Source of the DNA: Clostridiaceae bacterium Marseille-Q3526
GTDB taxonomy: Bacteria; Bacillota; Clostridia; Lachnospirales; Lachnospiraceae
Assembly (NCBI GenBank): GCA_018223375.1
Contig: JAGTTS010000004.1
Span: forward strand, 62,001 to 126,000
Direction of reading: 5' to 3'
Length of the DNA stretch: 64,000 nt
Below, piece by piece: positions 17,936 to 26,974 of this stretch (the stretch's first letter is position 1; every line of letters starts with the position of its first letter). Position numbers and translations under genes: made by a program. The notes beneath the pieces were generated by a model. That model did not search any database. It was given only the letters and a program-made list of their open reading frames with translations, and was not told the origin of the DNA.

Positions 17936-18907
17936 ATGAAAATCGTAGTGTTAGACGGCTATACGGAAAATCACGGCGATTTATCCTGGGAGGCATTAGA
18001 GGCTTTGGGAGAGGTTACTGTGTATGACAGAACTTCCTATGAGGAGGATCCGATTATCGCAGAGAGAATTGGCAGCGCAGAGATTGTGATTACGAATAAG
18101 ACGCCTATTACAAAAGAAACCATTGACAAATGCCCAAATCTGAAGCTGATCGCTTTTCTCGCGACTGGATATAACGCCGCTGATTACAGCTATGCGGCAG
18201 AAAAAGGAATCCCTGTTGTAAACGTTCCTACCTACGGCACTCAGATTGTCGGCCAGTATGCCGTCGGCCTTCTGTTAGAAATCTGTTCCCACTATGGCCA
18301 TCACAATCAGACGATTCAGGACGGAACATGGGAACGTCATCAGGACTGGTGTTACTGGGATTATCCTATGATTGAATTGTCCGGAAAAACGGCGGGAATT
18401 ATCGGTCTGGGACGCATCGGACAGACAACTGCCAGAATTTTAAAGGCAATGGATATGCGGGTGCTGGCATATGACGCCCATCCAAACGACGCAGGCAGGG
18501 AAACGGCAGAATATGTGGGTCTTGACACCTTATTTGCCAGCTCTGACGTCATCTTCCTGCACTGCCCGCTGTTTCCTGAGACAGAGGGGATTATTAATAA
18601 AGAAAATATCGGCAAGATGAAAGGCGGAGTTATTATCATCAACAACAGCCGCGGACAGTTAGTGGCAGAGCAGGATTTGGCCGACGCGCTGAAGAGCGGA
18701 AAAGTCCGCGCGGCAGGATTGGATGTAGTCTCCACAGAACCGGTGAAAAGCGATAATCCTCTCCTTCACCTGGATAACTGCATCATTACCCCCCATATCT
18801 CCTGGGCAGCTAAAGAGTCAAGACAGCGGATTATGGATATTACAGTAGAAAATGTGAAGGCGTTCCTGGAGGGAAATCCCATTCATGTCGTGAACATGGG
18901 AAAATAA
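17936..18907 (+). CDS. D-2-hydroxyacid dehydrogenase (hydroxypyruvate/glycerate type)
   Basis: NAD(P)H-dependent 2-oxoacid reductase of 323 residues. The nucleotide fold shows GIIGLGRIGQTTARIL (about 155-170). The catalytic Arg lies in NNSRGQLV, Glu in VSTEPV and His in TPHISWAAKES, so all three active-site residues are present. The overall sequence resembles glycerate/hydroxypyruvate reductases of Firmicutes more than lactate dehydrogenase. The start has AGGAGGATG upstream. It is transcribed alone; the HAD gene that follows has its own promoter. The natural substrate is not fixed by sequence. Confidence 0.92.
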   Translation: MKIVVLDGYTENHGDLSWEALEALGEVTVYDRTSYEEDPIIAERIGSAEIVITNKTPITKETIDKCPNLKLIAFLATGYNAADYSYAAEKGIPVVNVPTYGTQIVGQYAVGLLLEICSHYGHHNQTIQDGTWERHQDWCYWDYPMIELSGKTAGIIGLGRIGQTTARILKAMDMRVLAYDAHPNDAGRETAEYVGLDTLFASSDVIFLHCPLFPETEGIINKENIGKMKGGVIIINNSRGQLVAEQDLADALKSGKVRAAGLDVVSTEPVKSDNPLLHLDNCIITPHISWAAKESRQRIMDITVENVKAFLEGNPIHVVNMGK

Positions 18908-18949
18908 GTTCTCGTAATATAATGTGTTTAAAACTTATGAACATAATAA

Positions 18950-18979
18950 TTCACTTGGCTGGCTGCTTTGTGCTATAAT
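18950..18979 (+). promoter_or_regulatory. Promoter of the HAD hydrolase gene
   Basis: TTCACT (18950-18955), 18-bp spacer, extended -10 TGCTATAAT ending at 18979. Confidence 0.7.
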
Positions 18980-19024
18980 AACTCCAAAACCAGAACATAG
19001 CTGTACTGAGTGGAGGAAGGAAAA

Positions 19025-19638
19025 ATGATAGGATCAAACATAAAAAACATTGTATTTGACATGGGACGCGTGCTGTTAGACTATGATCCGGCGCTTGTGG
19101 CCAGACATGCGGGGGCTTCTGAGGAGGAAACGGCCCTGATTAAAAAATACCTGTTTGGCTCAGAGGAATGGATCCTGCTGGACAAAGGAACCATTACAGA
19201 GGAGGAGGCCATCAGACGGATTCAGGACAGGCTTCCCAATGAGAGACTGAGAAAGCTGGCAAAGGAATGTCTGGACTGCTGGCATGAGTACAATATCAGC
19301 CCCAAGCCGGGAATGGAGAAGGTGGTCAGGGACTTAAAGGCGAAGGGATACAGAATGTACGTCTGCTCCAACGCCTCCCTCCGCTTCCGTGTATTTCAGA
19401 ATGAGATCCCAGGCTTTTCTCTTATGGAGGGCGCGCTGGTGTCGGCGGAAGAAAAGCTTTTAAAGCCGGATCCGGCCATTTACAGACGGCTGTTTGAAAG
19501 GTTTGATATCCGCCCGAGGAGTCCTTTTTTATCGACGATATCCAGGAAAATATCGACGGGGCGAAGGCCTGCGGAATGGACGGATACTGTTTTGCAGACG
19601 GCGATGTGGAAAAGCTCAGAGAGGAGCTTGGGATTTAA
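19025..19638 (+). pseudogene. HAD-like phosphatase with a -1 frameshift before motif IV
   Basis: The N-terminal part is a normal HAD hydrolase: motif I FDMGRVLLDYD, motif II VCSNAS, motif III lysine in EEKLLKPDPAIY. Near 19515-19530 the frame changes. In the zero frame the protein continues as meaningless sequence to 19648. In the -1 frame it continues FFIDDIQENIDGAKACGMDG and ends EELGI at 19638, the proper motif IV and C-terminus of the family. The simplest reading is a one-base loss just before GAGGAG (19516), either a real mutation or an assembly error. A slippery heptamer TTTTTTA is in phase at 19525-19531 (see findings). The start is 19025, with GGAGGAAGG upstream. Confidence 0.85.
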
Positions 19639-19648
19639 TACGGTCTGA

Positions 19649-19672
19649 GTGCAGAGAAAGATGTCTCTGCAC
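19649..19672. terminator. Hairpin between convergent genes
   Basis: GTGCAGAGA and TCTCTGCAC form a 9-bp stem with a 6-base loop between the HAD gene and the convergent ABC gene. There is no strong T-run on either side. Confidence 0.5.
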
Positions 19673-19680
19673 GGCAGACA

Positions 19681-21138
19681 CTAGGACTGCTTAAAATCTA
19701 CAGGCAGCAGTCTTGCCTGAAGAAGCAGGACGTCCTTTGGATCATGGGTGGAAAAGAGAAGAGGTCTTCCTTTCTGCCAGGTTTCGATAAACTGGACGGC
19801 CTGCTTTTTTGTGTCTTCATCCAGACCAGTAAAGGGCTCGTCTAAAATCAGAATCTCCGAGGGGGAGAGGAGCGCCCGCGCCAGGGCGCAGCGGCGTTTC
19901 ATTCCCCCGCTCAGGGTAGAGACAGGCCGCATCAGGGACTCCGCAGGAAGCAGGGAGGAGAGAATAGAAAACAGCTCTGCCCGGGTGTCAGCCTTTGGAA
20001 GAGGCGGCAGGGCCAGACGCACGTTTTCAATGGGCGAAAGGCTCTCTATCAGCCGGTTTTCCTGAAACACAGCTCCTGCAGAAGCTGCCTGGATGTTTCC
20101 CTGATCTGCAGTCTCCAGCCCCAGAAGAAGACGGAACAGAGTCGTTTTGCCCATCCCGGACGGAGCCATCAGAGCGCAGCGTTCTCCTGGCTGCACGGTG
20201 AGCGAAACGTCTGACAGTACGGGACGGTTCTGATAGGACTTGGAAAGATGACGGGCGCAGACTTCCTGAGGACGCAGAGACCCAGCCATGGCCTCGATTC
20301 TGCCTGAAGGGATGGAGGCGGGGACGCCTGCTTTTTTCCGCACTGCCGTCTTTAATGACGCGGATGTGTGAAGCCTCTGGCCTGCTTTCTCAAGCAGAAT
20401 GAGAAAGCAGCGCTCCAGGAACCAGGACATGGCGATAATGACGGCAGTCCAGGCAAACAGCCGGTCCGTTTCCAGGTAAATTTTAGCCATGTAGAGCTGT
20501 TCGCCGATGGAATGCTCTGGAATGCCGATGACTTCCGCCGCGATTCCGGATTTGATCCCCATTCCGATGGCAGAACGGCAGTTGGCTGCCAGATAGGGAA
20601 GCAGGGCGGGCAGGTAAATAAAACGGAATGTTCTTGTGAATGGAATCTGGAAAACCTGCGCCATTTCCAGCAGTCTGAAATCAGCGCTGGCCAGTCCTGC
20701 CAGTACCGACTCATAGATCATGGGGAAGACCACCACAAAGGAAATAAAGAGGGAAAGACGTTTCGAGCCGGCCCAAATCAGGGCTAAAATCACAAAGGAA
20801 ACGACAGGAACGGATTTCATCAGCAGGACGGCAGGAGCCAGAAGCTCTCTAAGAGGCCTTAAAAAATAGGCGGCAGCTCCGAAGACTGCCGCCAGGAGAA
20901 AGGCTCCCAGAAAGCCCAGGCTGATCCGCAGGCAGGAGGAGAAAAAAACACTCCAGAATTCTGCGAGAAACAGCTGGGAGACAAGCGCTTTTCCTGTCTC
21001 CAGAGGACTGGCCAGAATAATGGAATTTCCAATGAGCAGGGCCGCCGCCTGCCAGAGAGCCAGCCAGAAGAGAACGGATGCAATTCGGATGAGGGAAGGC
21101 GTTGTCTGCCTTCCCGGTTCCAGCTTAACAGACTTCAT
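19681..21138 (-). CDS. Fused ABC permease-ATPase of the nitrate/sulfonate/taurine type
   Basis: One polypeptide (485 residues) carries both importer core parts. The N-terminal 250 residues are an SsuC/TauC-type permease (about six membrane segments, with AEVIGIPEHSIGEQ as the EAA-like loop). The C-terminal 190 are an ATPase with Walker A APSGMGKTT (325-333), signature LSGGMKRR (409-), Walker B ILILDEPF (429-) and the switch histidine in FSTHDP. Normally these are separate ssuB and ssuC genes. A basic linker of about 40 residues joins them. The start overlaps the stop of the binding-protein gene (TAATG). Cargo is unknown: sulfonate, nitrate, thiamine precursor and others are possible for this family. 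Confidence 0.9.
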   Translation of the reverse strand: MKSVKLEPGRQTTPSLIRIASVLFWLALWQAAALLIGNSIILASPLETGKALVSQLFLAEFWSVFFSSCLRISLGFLGAFLLAAVFGAAAYFLRPLRELLAPAVLLMKSVPVVSFVILALIWAGSKRLSLFISFVVVFPMIYESVLAGLASADFRLLEMAQVFQIPFTRTFRFIYLPALLPYLAANCRSAIGMGIKSGIAAEVIGIPEHSIGEQLYMAKIYLETDRLFAWTAVIIAMSWFLERCFLILLEKAGQRLHTSASLKTAVRKKAGVPASIPSGRIEAMAGSLRPQEVCARHLSKSYQNRPVLSDVSLTVQPGERCALMAPSGMGKTTLFRLLLGLETADQGNIQAASAGAVFQENRLIESLSPIENVRLALPPLPKADTRAELFSILSSLLPAESLMRPVSTLSGGMKRRCALARALLSPSEILILDEPFTGLDEDTKKQAVQFIETWQKGRPLLFSTHDPKDVLLLQARLLPVDFKQS

Positions 21139-22223
21139 TATTTTGCTCCGTAATAGAAATCATCTCCAGGAAAGGAGCCGCCCACAGACTTGGGATCCTG
21201 TTCAAATAAAACCTCTAAATATCCGGAGAGTGCGTCTTTCATCTCATTTCCCTCGATAAATACGATGCTGCAGGAGGGCAGAGCTTTTTTGGCGATGGGC
21301 TCCTTCTCGATAATTCCGGTTTTTACGATCAGAGAGGCCGTAGCGTCAGGCTCCTCTAAGGCCAGCTTCGCTGATTCCTCATGGCGCTCCAGGAAAGCCT
21401 CCACCTCTTCAGGATGTTCCTCTAAAAAGCCGTTTCTCACAACTGTGACGCCTGTGACCAGGCGGCTGTTGTTTTCAGTCTGAAGCTTATCCCACTCCTC
21501 AGTCAGGTCAAACACAGTCTGGAGCGCTTCGTTCTGGCTCATAGCCACAGTGGCGAAGGGCTGGGGCAGAAGTCCCACAGCTTCAGGATTTTCTTTTAAT
21601 ATGACTGCGATCTCGGCTGCCTCAGACTTATATTCCAGGGTGACATCCTCCGGGGAGAAGCCGTCCAGGGAAGCATGCTCCTTTAACAGGTACTGAAGCA
21701 CATAGTCTGGAGTCGTTCCCTTTCCCGTCAGATAGACGGTTTTTCCAGCCAGATCGGACCAGGAAGCGATGGAGCTGTCTCCGGAAATGATGGAGAGGAC
21801 GCCCAGGGTGTTGATGTCGATGACAGACACCTGGCCTTCTGTCTTCTGGTAGAGAACGCTGGCCACATTGGCAGGAATCAGGGCGATATCCAGCTTTTCT
21901 GATACGACGGACGCCAGCAGCTCGTCGGCGGCTGCGGCCATGGTGAATTCGTAGTTTCCCGCTTCTGCATCTTCTTCCATCATATGCACCAGGCCGATGG
22001 AGGTGGGCCCTTTTAAGGAACCGACTCTCACAGGAGTTTCCTGGGTTTCAGGGGATTTCTGCGCCTCAGAGGCGTTCTGTGCCTGTGAGGCTTCCTGTGT
22101 CTGGGAAGCGTTTTGCGCCTCAGAGGCCTCTTTTGTTTCCGGCGTTTCTGACGGAGCTGCAGAGCAGCCAATTAAGGAAGCCGCCAAAGCGAAGGCTAAG
22201 GCGGCGGATTTGAATTTTTTCAT
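21138..22223 (-). CDS. SsuA/TauA-like substrate-binding lipoprotein
   Basis: Lipid-anchored extracellular binding protein, 361 residues, with lipobox LIGC (C20). Residues 23-63 are a low-complexity linker built from repeats such as EASEAQNASQTQ, which probably spaces the domain from the membrane. The NMT1/SsuA-like domain begins near VRVGSLKGPTSIGLVHMM. It has a ribosome site AAGGAGGTAATT and a recognisable promoter, and is the first gene of a two-gene operon with the fused permease-ATPase. Confidence 0.9.
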   Translation of the reverse strand: MKKFKSAALAFALAASLIGCSAAPSETPETKEASEAQNASQTQEASQAQNASEAQKSPETQETPVRVGSLKGPTSIGLVHMMEEDAEAGNYEFTMAAAADELLASVVSEKLDIALIPANVASVLYQKTEGQVSVIDINTLGVLSIISGDSSIASWSDLAGKTVYLTGKGTTPDYVLQYLLKEHASLDGFSPEDVTLEYKSEAAEIAVILKENPEAVGLLPQPFATVAMSQNEALQTVFDLTEEWDKLQTENNSRLVTGVTVVRNGFLEEHPEEVEAFLERHEESAKLALEEPDATASLIVKTGIIEKEPIAKKALPSCSIVFIEGNEMKDALSGYLEVLFEQDPKSVGGSFPGDDFYYGAK

Positions 22224-22248
22224 GATAATTACCTCCTTTATCCCTGTA

Positions 22249-22277
22249 AGTATACAGGAAAATCAGGAAAATATCAA
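22249..22277 (-). promoter_or_regulatory. Promoter of the lipoprotein/fused ABC operon
   Basis: On the minus strand TTGATA (22277-22272), 17-bp spacer, TATACT (22254-22249). It overlaps the stop codon of the YtvI-like gene. A CCTGTA/TACAGG hairpin lies over the -10. Confidence 0.75.
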
Positions 22278-23350
22278 TTGTGAAACAGGTGGATCATCCC
22301 TTTTTCGTTGAGATAGCGCAGCAGGGATAAGCCGATGGGGAAGCCGAACAGTCCGATGACTCCAAACAGCTGCGTCCCCACAAACATGCTGGATAAGGTG
22401 ACGATGGGGTGAAGTCCAATCTGGGTGCCCACGATCTTCGGCTCCAGAATATTTCTCACTACCGTTACGAACAGGTAGACGGCCAGGAGCGCGAAGGAGA
22501 GAGTAAAATTTCTGGTGAGGGCTTCCAGAATAATCCATGGTATCATAATTCCGCCTGTTCCGAGGACAGGGAGAATATCGAAAATGGAGATTAAAAGGGC
22601 GATGGGAACGGGGTTCTTTACGCCGATGACTGTCAGCCCCACAGACAGCTCTATAAAGGTGATGCTCATGATCAGGGCATAGGAGCGGATGCATACGAGA
22701 AGCGTTCCCACTACATATTCCTTGATCAGCAGGAACATCTCCCTCTGCCTGCCGGAAAGCTGTCTCAGACAAAATCCGGTCAGAGTCTCGTAGTCGGCGG
22801 CAATGAAGAAGGTAGAGATGATCAGCAGCAGAAGGCTGATAAAAAGCCCCGGCAGGGAAGAAGCCGCGCCGGAAACCCAGCTCATGGCAATTCCTGACAG
22901 GCTTGACACCAGCTGCCCCAGAGACTGGGAAAATTGCAGCACCAGCTCCTCCAACGATGCCAGAAGGGCGGGATCCATATGGAGAAAGGATTCCTCAAAG
23001 CCTCTGTAAATACCGTCCAGAACAGGCTCCACGTGGGAGGTGTAGAGTTCCGGAAGCTGGAAGAAAAAGGCCCTGACTGCGGAAAAGGCCTTGACGCCTG
23101 TCAGAAAAAAAAGAATGCCGATGGTACAGTAAAACAATAGCACTGTTAAAACAGCGGCTGCCTTCTGGCTGATAGGAAGCTTCTCAGCCAGAAACAGCAC
23201 GGGTTTCCTCAGGATGCAGGCAATCACAAAACCTGCTGCGAAAGGGGAGACCATAGGCAGCCCGTATTTCAGCAGGACAAAGGCCAGCATAAAGATGATG
23301 CCGAAGTATAAAAAGTTGATGATAAACTGTCTGCGTTTCTGCATTTCCAT
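22274..23350 (-). CDS. AI-2E family membrane protein, YtvI-like
   Basis: Polytopic protein of the AI-2E/PerM family (358 residues, about 7-8 membrane segments, with a soluble insert of about 80 residues near 90-170 containing EPVLDGIYRGFEESFLHMDP). In spore formers the closest named group is YtvI, annotated as a sporulation membrane protein; transport activity (autoinducer-2, Na+/H+) is known only for distant relatives. The FDILPVLGTGG and PKIVGTQIGLHPIVTL blocks are family hallmarks. It lies 33 bp downstream of the Na/Pi transporter gene and could be co-transcribed. No good ribosome site precedes either of its two close ATG codons. Confidence 0.85.
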   Translation of the reverse strand: MEMQKRRQFIINFLYFGIIFMLAFVLLKYGLPMVSPFAAGFVIACILRKPVLFLAEKLPISQKAAAVLTVLLFYCTIGILFFLTGVKAFSAVRAFFFQLPELYTSHVEPVLDGIYRGFEESFLHMDPALLASLEELVLQFSQSLGQLVSSLSGIAMSWVSGAASSLPGLFISLLLLIISTFFIAADYETLTGFCLRQLSGRQREMFLLIKEYVVGTLLVCIRSYALIMSITFIELSVGLTVIGVKNPVPIALLISIFDILPVLGTGGIMIPWIILEALTRNFTLSFALLAVYLFVTVVRNILEPKIVGTQIGLHPIVTLSSMFVGTQLFGVIGLFGFPIGLSLLRYLNEKGMIHLFHN

Positions 23351-23383
23351 AAAAAGCCGTTTTAAACCTTTCTGTTTTCCTTC

Positions 23384-25021
23384 CTATTCCGGGGAGGAAA
23401 GGGCCAGCTCCTGGCCGATATTTAAAATGTGATCTCCGATACGCTCAAAGTCAGTCAGCATCTCTGAGTAGAGAATGCAGGCCTCGTCGGAGCAGATTCC
23501 CTTCTGCATCCGCTTAAACTGATTCTGGCGGAACATGAGAGTCAGATCGTCGATTTTCTGTTCCAGGGCAGCCGCCTCAGAGAGAGCGGACACGTCCATC
23601 TCCTCCATGGGGAGAAGGAGCTTCATGGCTGCGGAGCAGACCTCCTTCATTTGAGCGATTTCCTCCTTGGCCTGATCGGAGAAGGCGATTTTCTTCTCCT
23701 CGATCCGCTTGGTGTACTCGCAGATATTCATGGCGTGATCGCCAATCCGCTCCAGGTTTCCGGAGATCTTAAAGAAGGCGCTGATCAGAGCCGAATCCCG
23801 CTCGTTTGCCTCAAAGGCGATGGTGTGGGAGATGTACTTGGCGATTTCCTTATTCAGGAAGTCGATGTACTCCTCCTTCTCCTCCACCTGCGGAAGCGTC
23901 TCAGGACTCTGGGCTATAACGGCTGAAAAGCTGCTCTCCACATTTTCTGCAGCCATTTTTGCCATGCGGCTCAGCTCGCTGCGGATATTTGTGAGGACAA
24001 TGGCGGAAGAACCAATCTGGTGCTCCTTTGACTTATCGTCCGGACGAATATAGCACAGACGCATCACATCCGGCTCCTCGCTTTCCTGCTCTGGGAGAAT
24101 CCGCTCGGCCAAATCTGCCAGCAGAGTTCCGAACGGCAGCAGAAGCAGAGTCGTCACGATATTGAATAAGGTGTGCATGTTTGCAATCTGAGCCGCCGGG
24201 TTGTCAGGAGCAAAGGACATCATGACAGAGGTTAACGGCGTTACCATGCAGATAACCGTAAACAGAACGGTTCCGAATATATTGAACATCAGATGAATGA
24301 CAGTGGTTCTCTTGGCGCTTCTGCTGGTTCCGATAGAAGCCAGAACAGCTGTGATGCAGGTTCCGATATTCTGGCCGAAGAGCACATAAACAGCAGTGGG
24401 AAGTCCGATCACTCCGCTGACAGCCAGGGCCTGAAGAATTCCGACGGATGCAGAGGAAGACTGGATAATGGCGGTGAAAATCATTCCGGCCAGAATTCCG
24501 ATTAACGGGTTGCTGAAGTTGGATACCAGATCAACGAAGGCGGCGGAATCGCGCAGCGGCATCATGGAGGAGCTCATCATCTCCATTCCGATAAAGAGGA
24601 TACCGAGACCTGCGATAATCTGTCCGTAGTGGTGGAACACTACCTTCTTTATAAAAACAATAAATACAACGCCGATAAAGGCAAAGAGCGGGGCGATGGC
24701 GCCTACGTCAAGGGCGATCAGCTGTCCGGTGATGGTAGTTCCGATATTGGCGCCCATGATAATCCAGACCGCCTGCTTTAAGGTCATCATGCCTGAGTTG
24801 ACGAAACCTACGACCATGACGGTGGTAGCGGAAGAAGACTGGATCACAGCTGTGATTCCGGCTCCGACAGCCACTCCCAGAAAACGGTTGGATGTGAGGC
24901 GTTCCAGGATCTGCTTCATCCGGTTGCCCGCCGCGTCCTCCAGTCCCGCGCTCATCATCTGCATTCCGTAGAGAAAGAGCGCCAGGCCTCCGAGAAGGCC
25001 GAGTATGTCTGTTGCATTCAT
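23384..25021 (-). CDS. Na+/phosphate cotransporter with C-terminal PhoU-like domain
   Basis: NptA/YjbB-type Na/Pi-cotransporter, 545 residues. The N-terminal 300 residues hold the inverted duplicated membrane repeats, each with the Q-S-S-S-A signature (AVIQSSSATTVMV and AIIQSSSASVGIL) that forms the Na+/Pi site. The C-terminal 200 residues form a helical PhoU-like domain (ISGNLERIGDHAMNICEY and SEMLTDFERIGDHILNI, each with a metal-binding E..D motif). The start has GGAGG upstream and a TTGTCT-N17-TATGAT promoter. Relatives import or export phosphate. It lies far from the phosphonate genes, but both concern phosphorus supply. Confidence 0.93.
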   Translation of the reverse strand: MNATDILGLLGGLALFLYGMQMMSAGLEDAAGNRMKQILERLTSNRFLGVAVGAGITAVIQSSSATTVMVVGFVNSGMMTLKQAVWIIMGANIGTTITGQLIALDVGAIAPLFAFIGVVFIVFIKKVVFHHYGQIIAGLGILFIGMEMMSSSMMPLRDSAAFVDLVSNFSNPLIGILAGMIFTAIIQSSSASVGILQALAVSGVIGLPTAVYVLFGQNIGTCITAVLASIGTSRSAKRTTVIHLMFNIFGTVLFTVICMVTPLTSVMMSFAPDNPAAQIANMHTLFNIVTTLLLLPFGTLLADLAERILPEQESEEPDVMRLCYIRPDDKSKEHQIGSSAIVLTNIRSELSRMAKMAAENVESSFSAVIAQSPETLPQVEEKEEYIDFLNKEIAKYISHTIAFEANERDSALISAFFKISGNLERIGDHAMNICEYTKRIEEKKIAFSDQAKEEIAQMKEVCSAAMKLLLPMEEMDVSALSEAAALEQKIDDLTLMFRQNQFKRMQKGICSDEACILYSEMLTDFERIGDHILNIGQELALSSPE

Positions 25022-25058
25022 AATAAAATTTTCCTCCTGAATATAGTTAAGTAGGGAG

Positions 25059-25118
25059 CGCGCCCTTTCGGCGCGACACTTCCCGGATAATCATAAAGAA
25101 AAAGAAATGAAAAGACAA
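25059..25118 (-). promoter_or_regulatory. Promoter and leader hairpin of the Na/Pi gene
   Basis: On the minus strand TTGTCT (25118-25113), 17-bp spacer, TATGAT (25095-25090). The leader then carries a CGCGCC/GGCGCG hairpin (25059-25075) before the ribosome site. Confidence 0.7.
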
Positions 25119-25256
25119 GCAGAATTTACAAATATTTACAAAGATTTAATTGTACAAATCTTCTCTAGGAATTTTTTGGAAAATGTAGTAAAATATTGGC
25201 TGCGAAAAATGACAGAAATCGAACGCTGAGAGACGGCATACAAAGGAGAAAGCCAT

Positions 25257-26879
25257 ATGGAACGAAAACAGAGACATTCTGGAGATAATTTTCTGCTGCA
25301 GGGCAGTATTCTGGCTGCGGCCGGTATTTTAGTGCGGCTGATCGGACTTCTCTATAAAATTCCCATGACCAGAATTCTGGGGGACGAGGGAATCGGATAT
25401 TATAACACGGCCTATGAAATTTACAATATCGGCTTGATTCTGTCCTCCTACAGCCTGCCTTTGGCAGTATCGAAGCTGATTGCCGGGAAGGAGCAGGAGG
25501 GCAGAAGGGAGGATGCCAAAAAGGTCTTTCACTGCGGAATTTTCGTGGGAGTGGTGACAGGCGGACTGATGAGCCTGTTTCTCATCGTCTGTTCCGACCG
25601 GATTGCGGCGGAGATTTTCAACAGTCCCGGAAGCGCGCTTCCTCTCAGGGTGATGGCGCCGACGATCCTGGTCTTTGCCGTGATGGGCGTGTTCCGCGGC
25701 TTTTTCCAGGGCAGGGGAAATATGGTTCCCACCTCTGTATCCCAGGTGGTGGAACAGCTGGTTCACGCAGGGGTCAGCATCTGGGCTTCCTGGGATTTTA
25801 TGAACCGGTTTGCAGGAACGGAAAACCCCAGCTCCTACGGTGCGGCGGGGGGAACCCTCGGAACGCTGGCAGGAGCTTTGGCCGCTTTTGCGATTCTGGC
25901 TGTCTGGATGGCGGCTGCCAGAGGAAACGCAGGAGGGCTGTGGCGGTCGGAGGAGGGAAGCAGAGAAGCGTCAGGATATCCTGAGATTATGAAGCTTCTG
26001 CTGTGTACCTTTGCGCCGATTATTCTGAGCCAGTTCGTCTACCAGCTCAGCGGATCGGTGGACAACGCCATGTTTGGCCTGATTATGGGAGGCAAGGGGC
26101 TTGACGAGGCTGAAAGGCTTTCCCTTCTGGGAATTTACGGCGGAAAATACAGGCTTCTCACCAATGTTCCCGTAGCAATCGCCTCCTCTCTGGGAGCTTC
26201 CATGATTCCCAGCATTGTGGCTTCCCGGGTTATGAAGAGAGAGCAGGAGACAGCGGATAAAATTTATATGACGATTAAATTTAACATGCTGCTTGCGATT
26301 CCCTGCGCCGCAGGAATGTTTGCCCTGGCCTCCCCGGTGATGCGCCTGGTGTTCGGAGACGGGAGAAAGCTGACGGCGGAGCTTCTCATGCTGGGATCCT
26401 GCGCGGTGGTTTTCTTTTCCCTGTCCACAGTCACAAACGCTGTGCTCCAGGGAATTGACCAGATGAGAAAGTCGGTTACTCATTCAGCCATATCCCTGGC
26501 CGTCCATGCGGTCCTCGTCTATGTGATGTTAGATAAGCTCAACTGGGGCGTGTACGGCCTTGTAATAGGAAACGTCACCTTCGCCCTGGCCGTGTGCGTG
26601 TTAAACTGGGCTGCCATTGGACGGACTCTGGGATACAGACAGGAGGTAAAGACTACGTTTCTGCTTCCCCTGTTCTGCTCTGCGGTGATGGGGGCGGCGG
26701 CGCGCCTTGCCTACCAGGGGCTCATGTGGGCCACAGGCTCCAACACGATTTCTCTTCTGGCAGCGGCAGGCCTGGGAGCTGTTTTCTACGGCTGGCTTTT
26801 AACTGCTGTGGGAGCGGTGAACGAGAAGGAGCTGAGAAGCATGCCTATGGGACGTCTTCTGCTCCGGTTTATGCGGTAG
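25257..26879 (+). CDS. Polysaccharide/lipid flippase, SpoVB/MurJ-like
   Basis: MOP-superfamily membrane protein (540 residues, about 14 membrane segments). The start FLLQGSILAAAGILVRLIG then YKIPMTRILGDEGIGYYNTA is typical of the SpoVB/YtgP oligosaccharide-flippase group, whose members move lipid-linked cell-wall precursors or act in spore cortex synthesis. The ribosome site AAAGGAG is good. It is followed after 95 bp by a MATE exporter of the same superfamily, on the same strand. No capsule genes are adjacent, so a peptidoglycan or sporulation role is more likely than capsule export. Confidence 0.88.
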   Translation: MERKQRHSGDNFLLQGSILAAAGILVRLIGLLYKIPMTRILGDEGIGYYNTAYEIYNIGLILSSYSLPLAVSKLIAGKEQEGRREDAKKVFHCGIFVGVVTGGLMSLFLIVCSDRIAAEIFNSPGSALPLRVMAPTILVFAVMGVFRGFFQGRGNMVPTSVSQVVEQLVHAGVSIWASWDFMNRFAGTENPSSYGAAGGTLGTLAGALAAFAILAVWMAAARGNAGGLWRSEEGSREASGYPEIMKLLLCTFAPIILSQFVYQLSGSVDNAMFGLIMGGKGLDEAERLSLLGIYGGKYRLLTNVPVAIASSLGASMIPSIVASRVMKREQETADKIYMTIKFNMLLAIPCAAGMFALASPVMRLVFGDGRKLTAELLMLGSCAVVFFSLSTVTNAVLQGIDQMRKSVTHSAISLAVHAVLVYVMLDKLNWGVYGLVIGNVTFALAVCVLNWAAIGRTLGYRQEVKTTFLLPLFCSAVMGAAARLAYQGLMWATGSNTISLLAAAGLGAVFYGWLLTAVGAVNEKELRSMPMGRLLLRFMR

Positions 26880-26974
26880 AGACGGCTGGTTCCGGGGCAG
26901 AGCTTATGCAGAGCGGCTGCGGAAATGGAACATACATAGATATATAAGCACAGAAAGAAAGGACGGAGAAGAGA

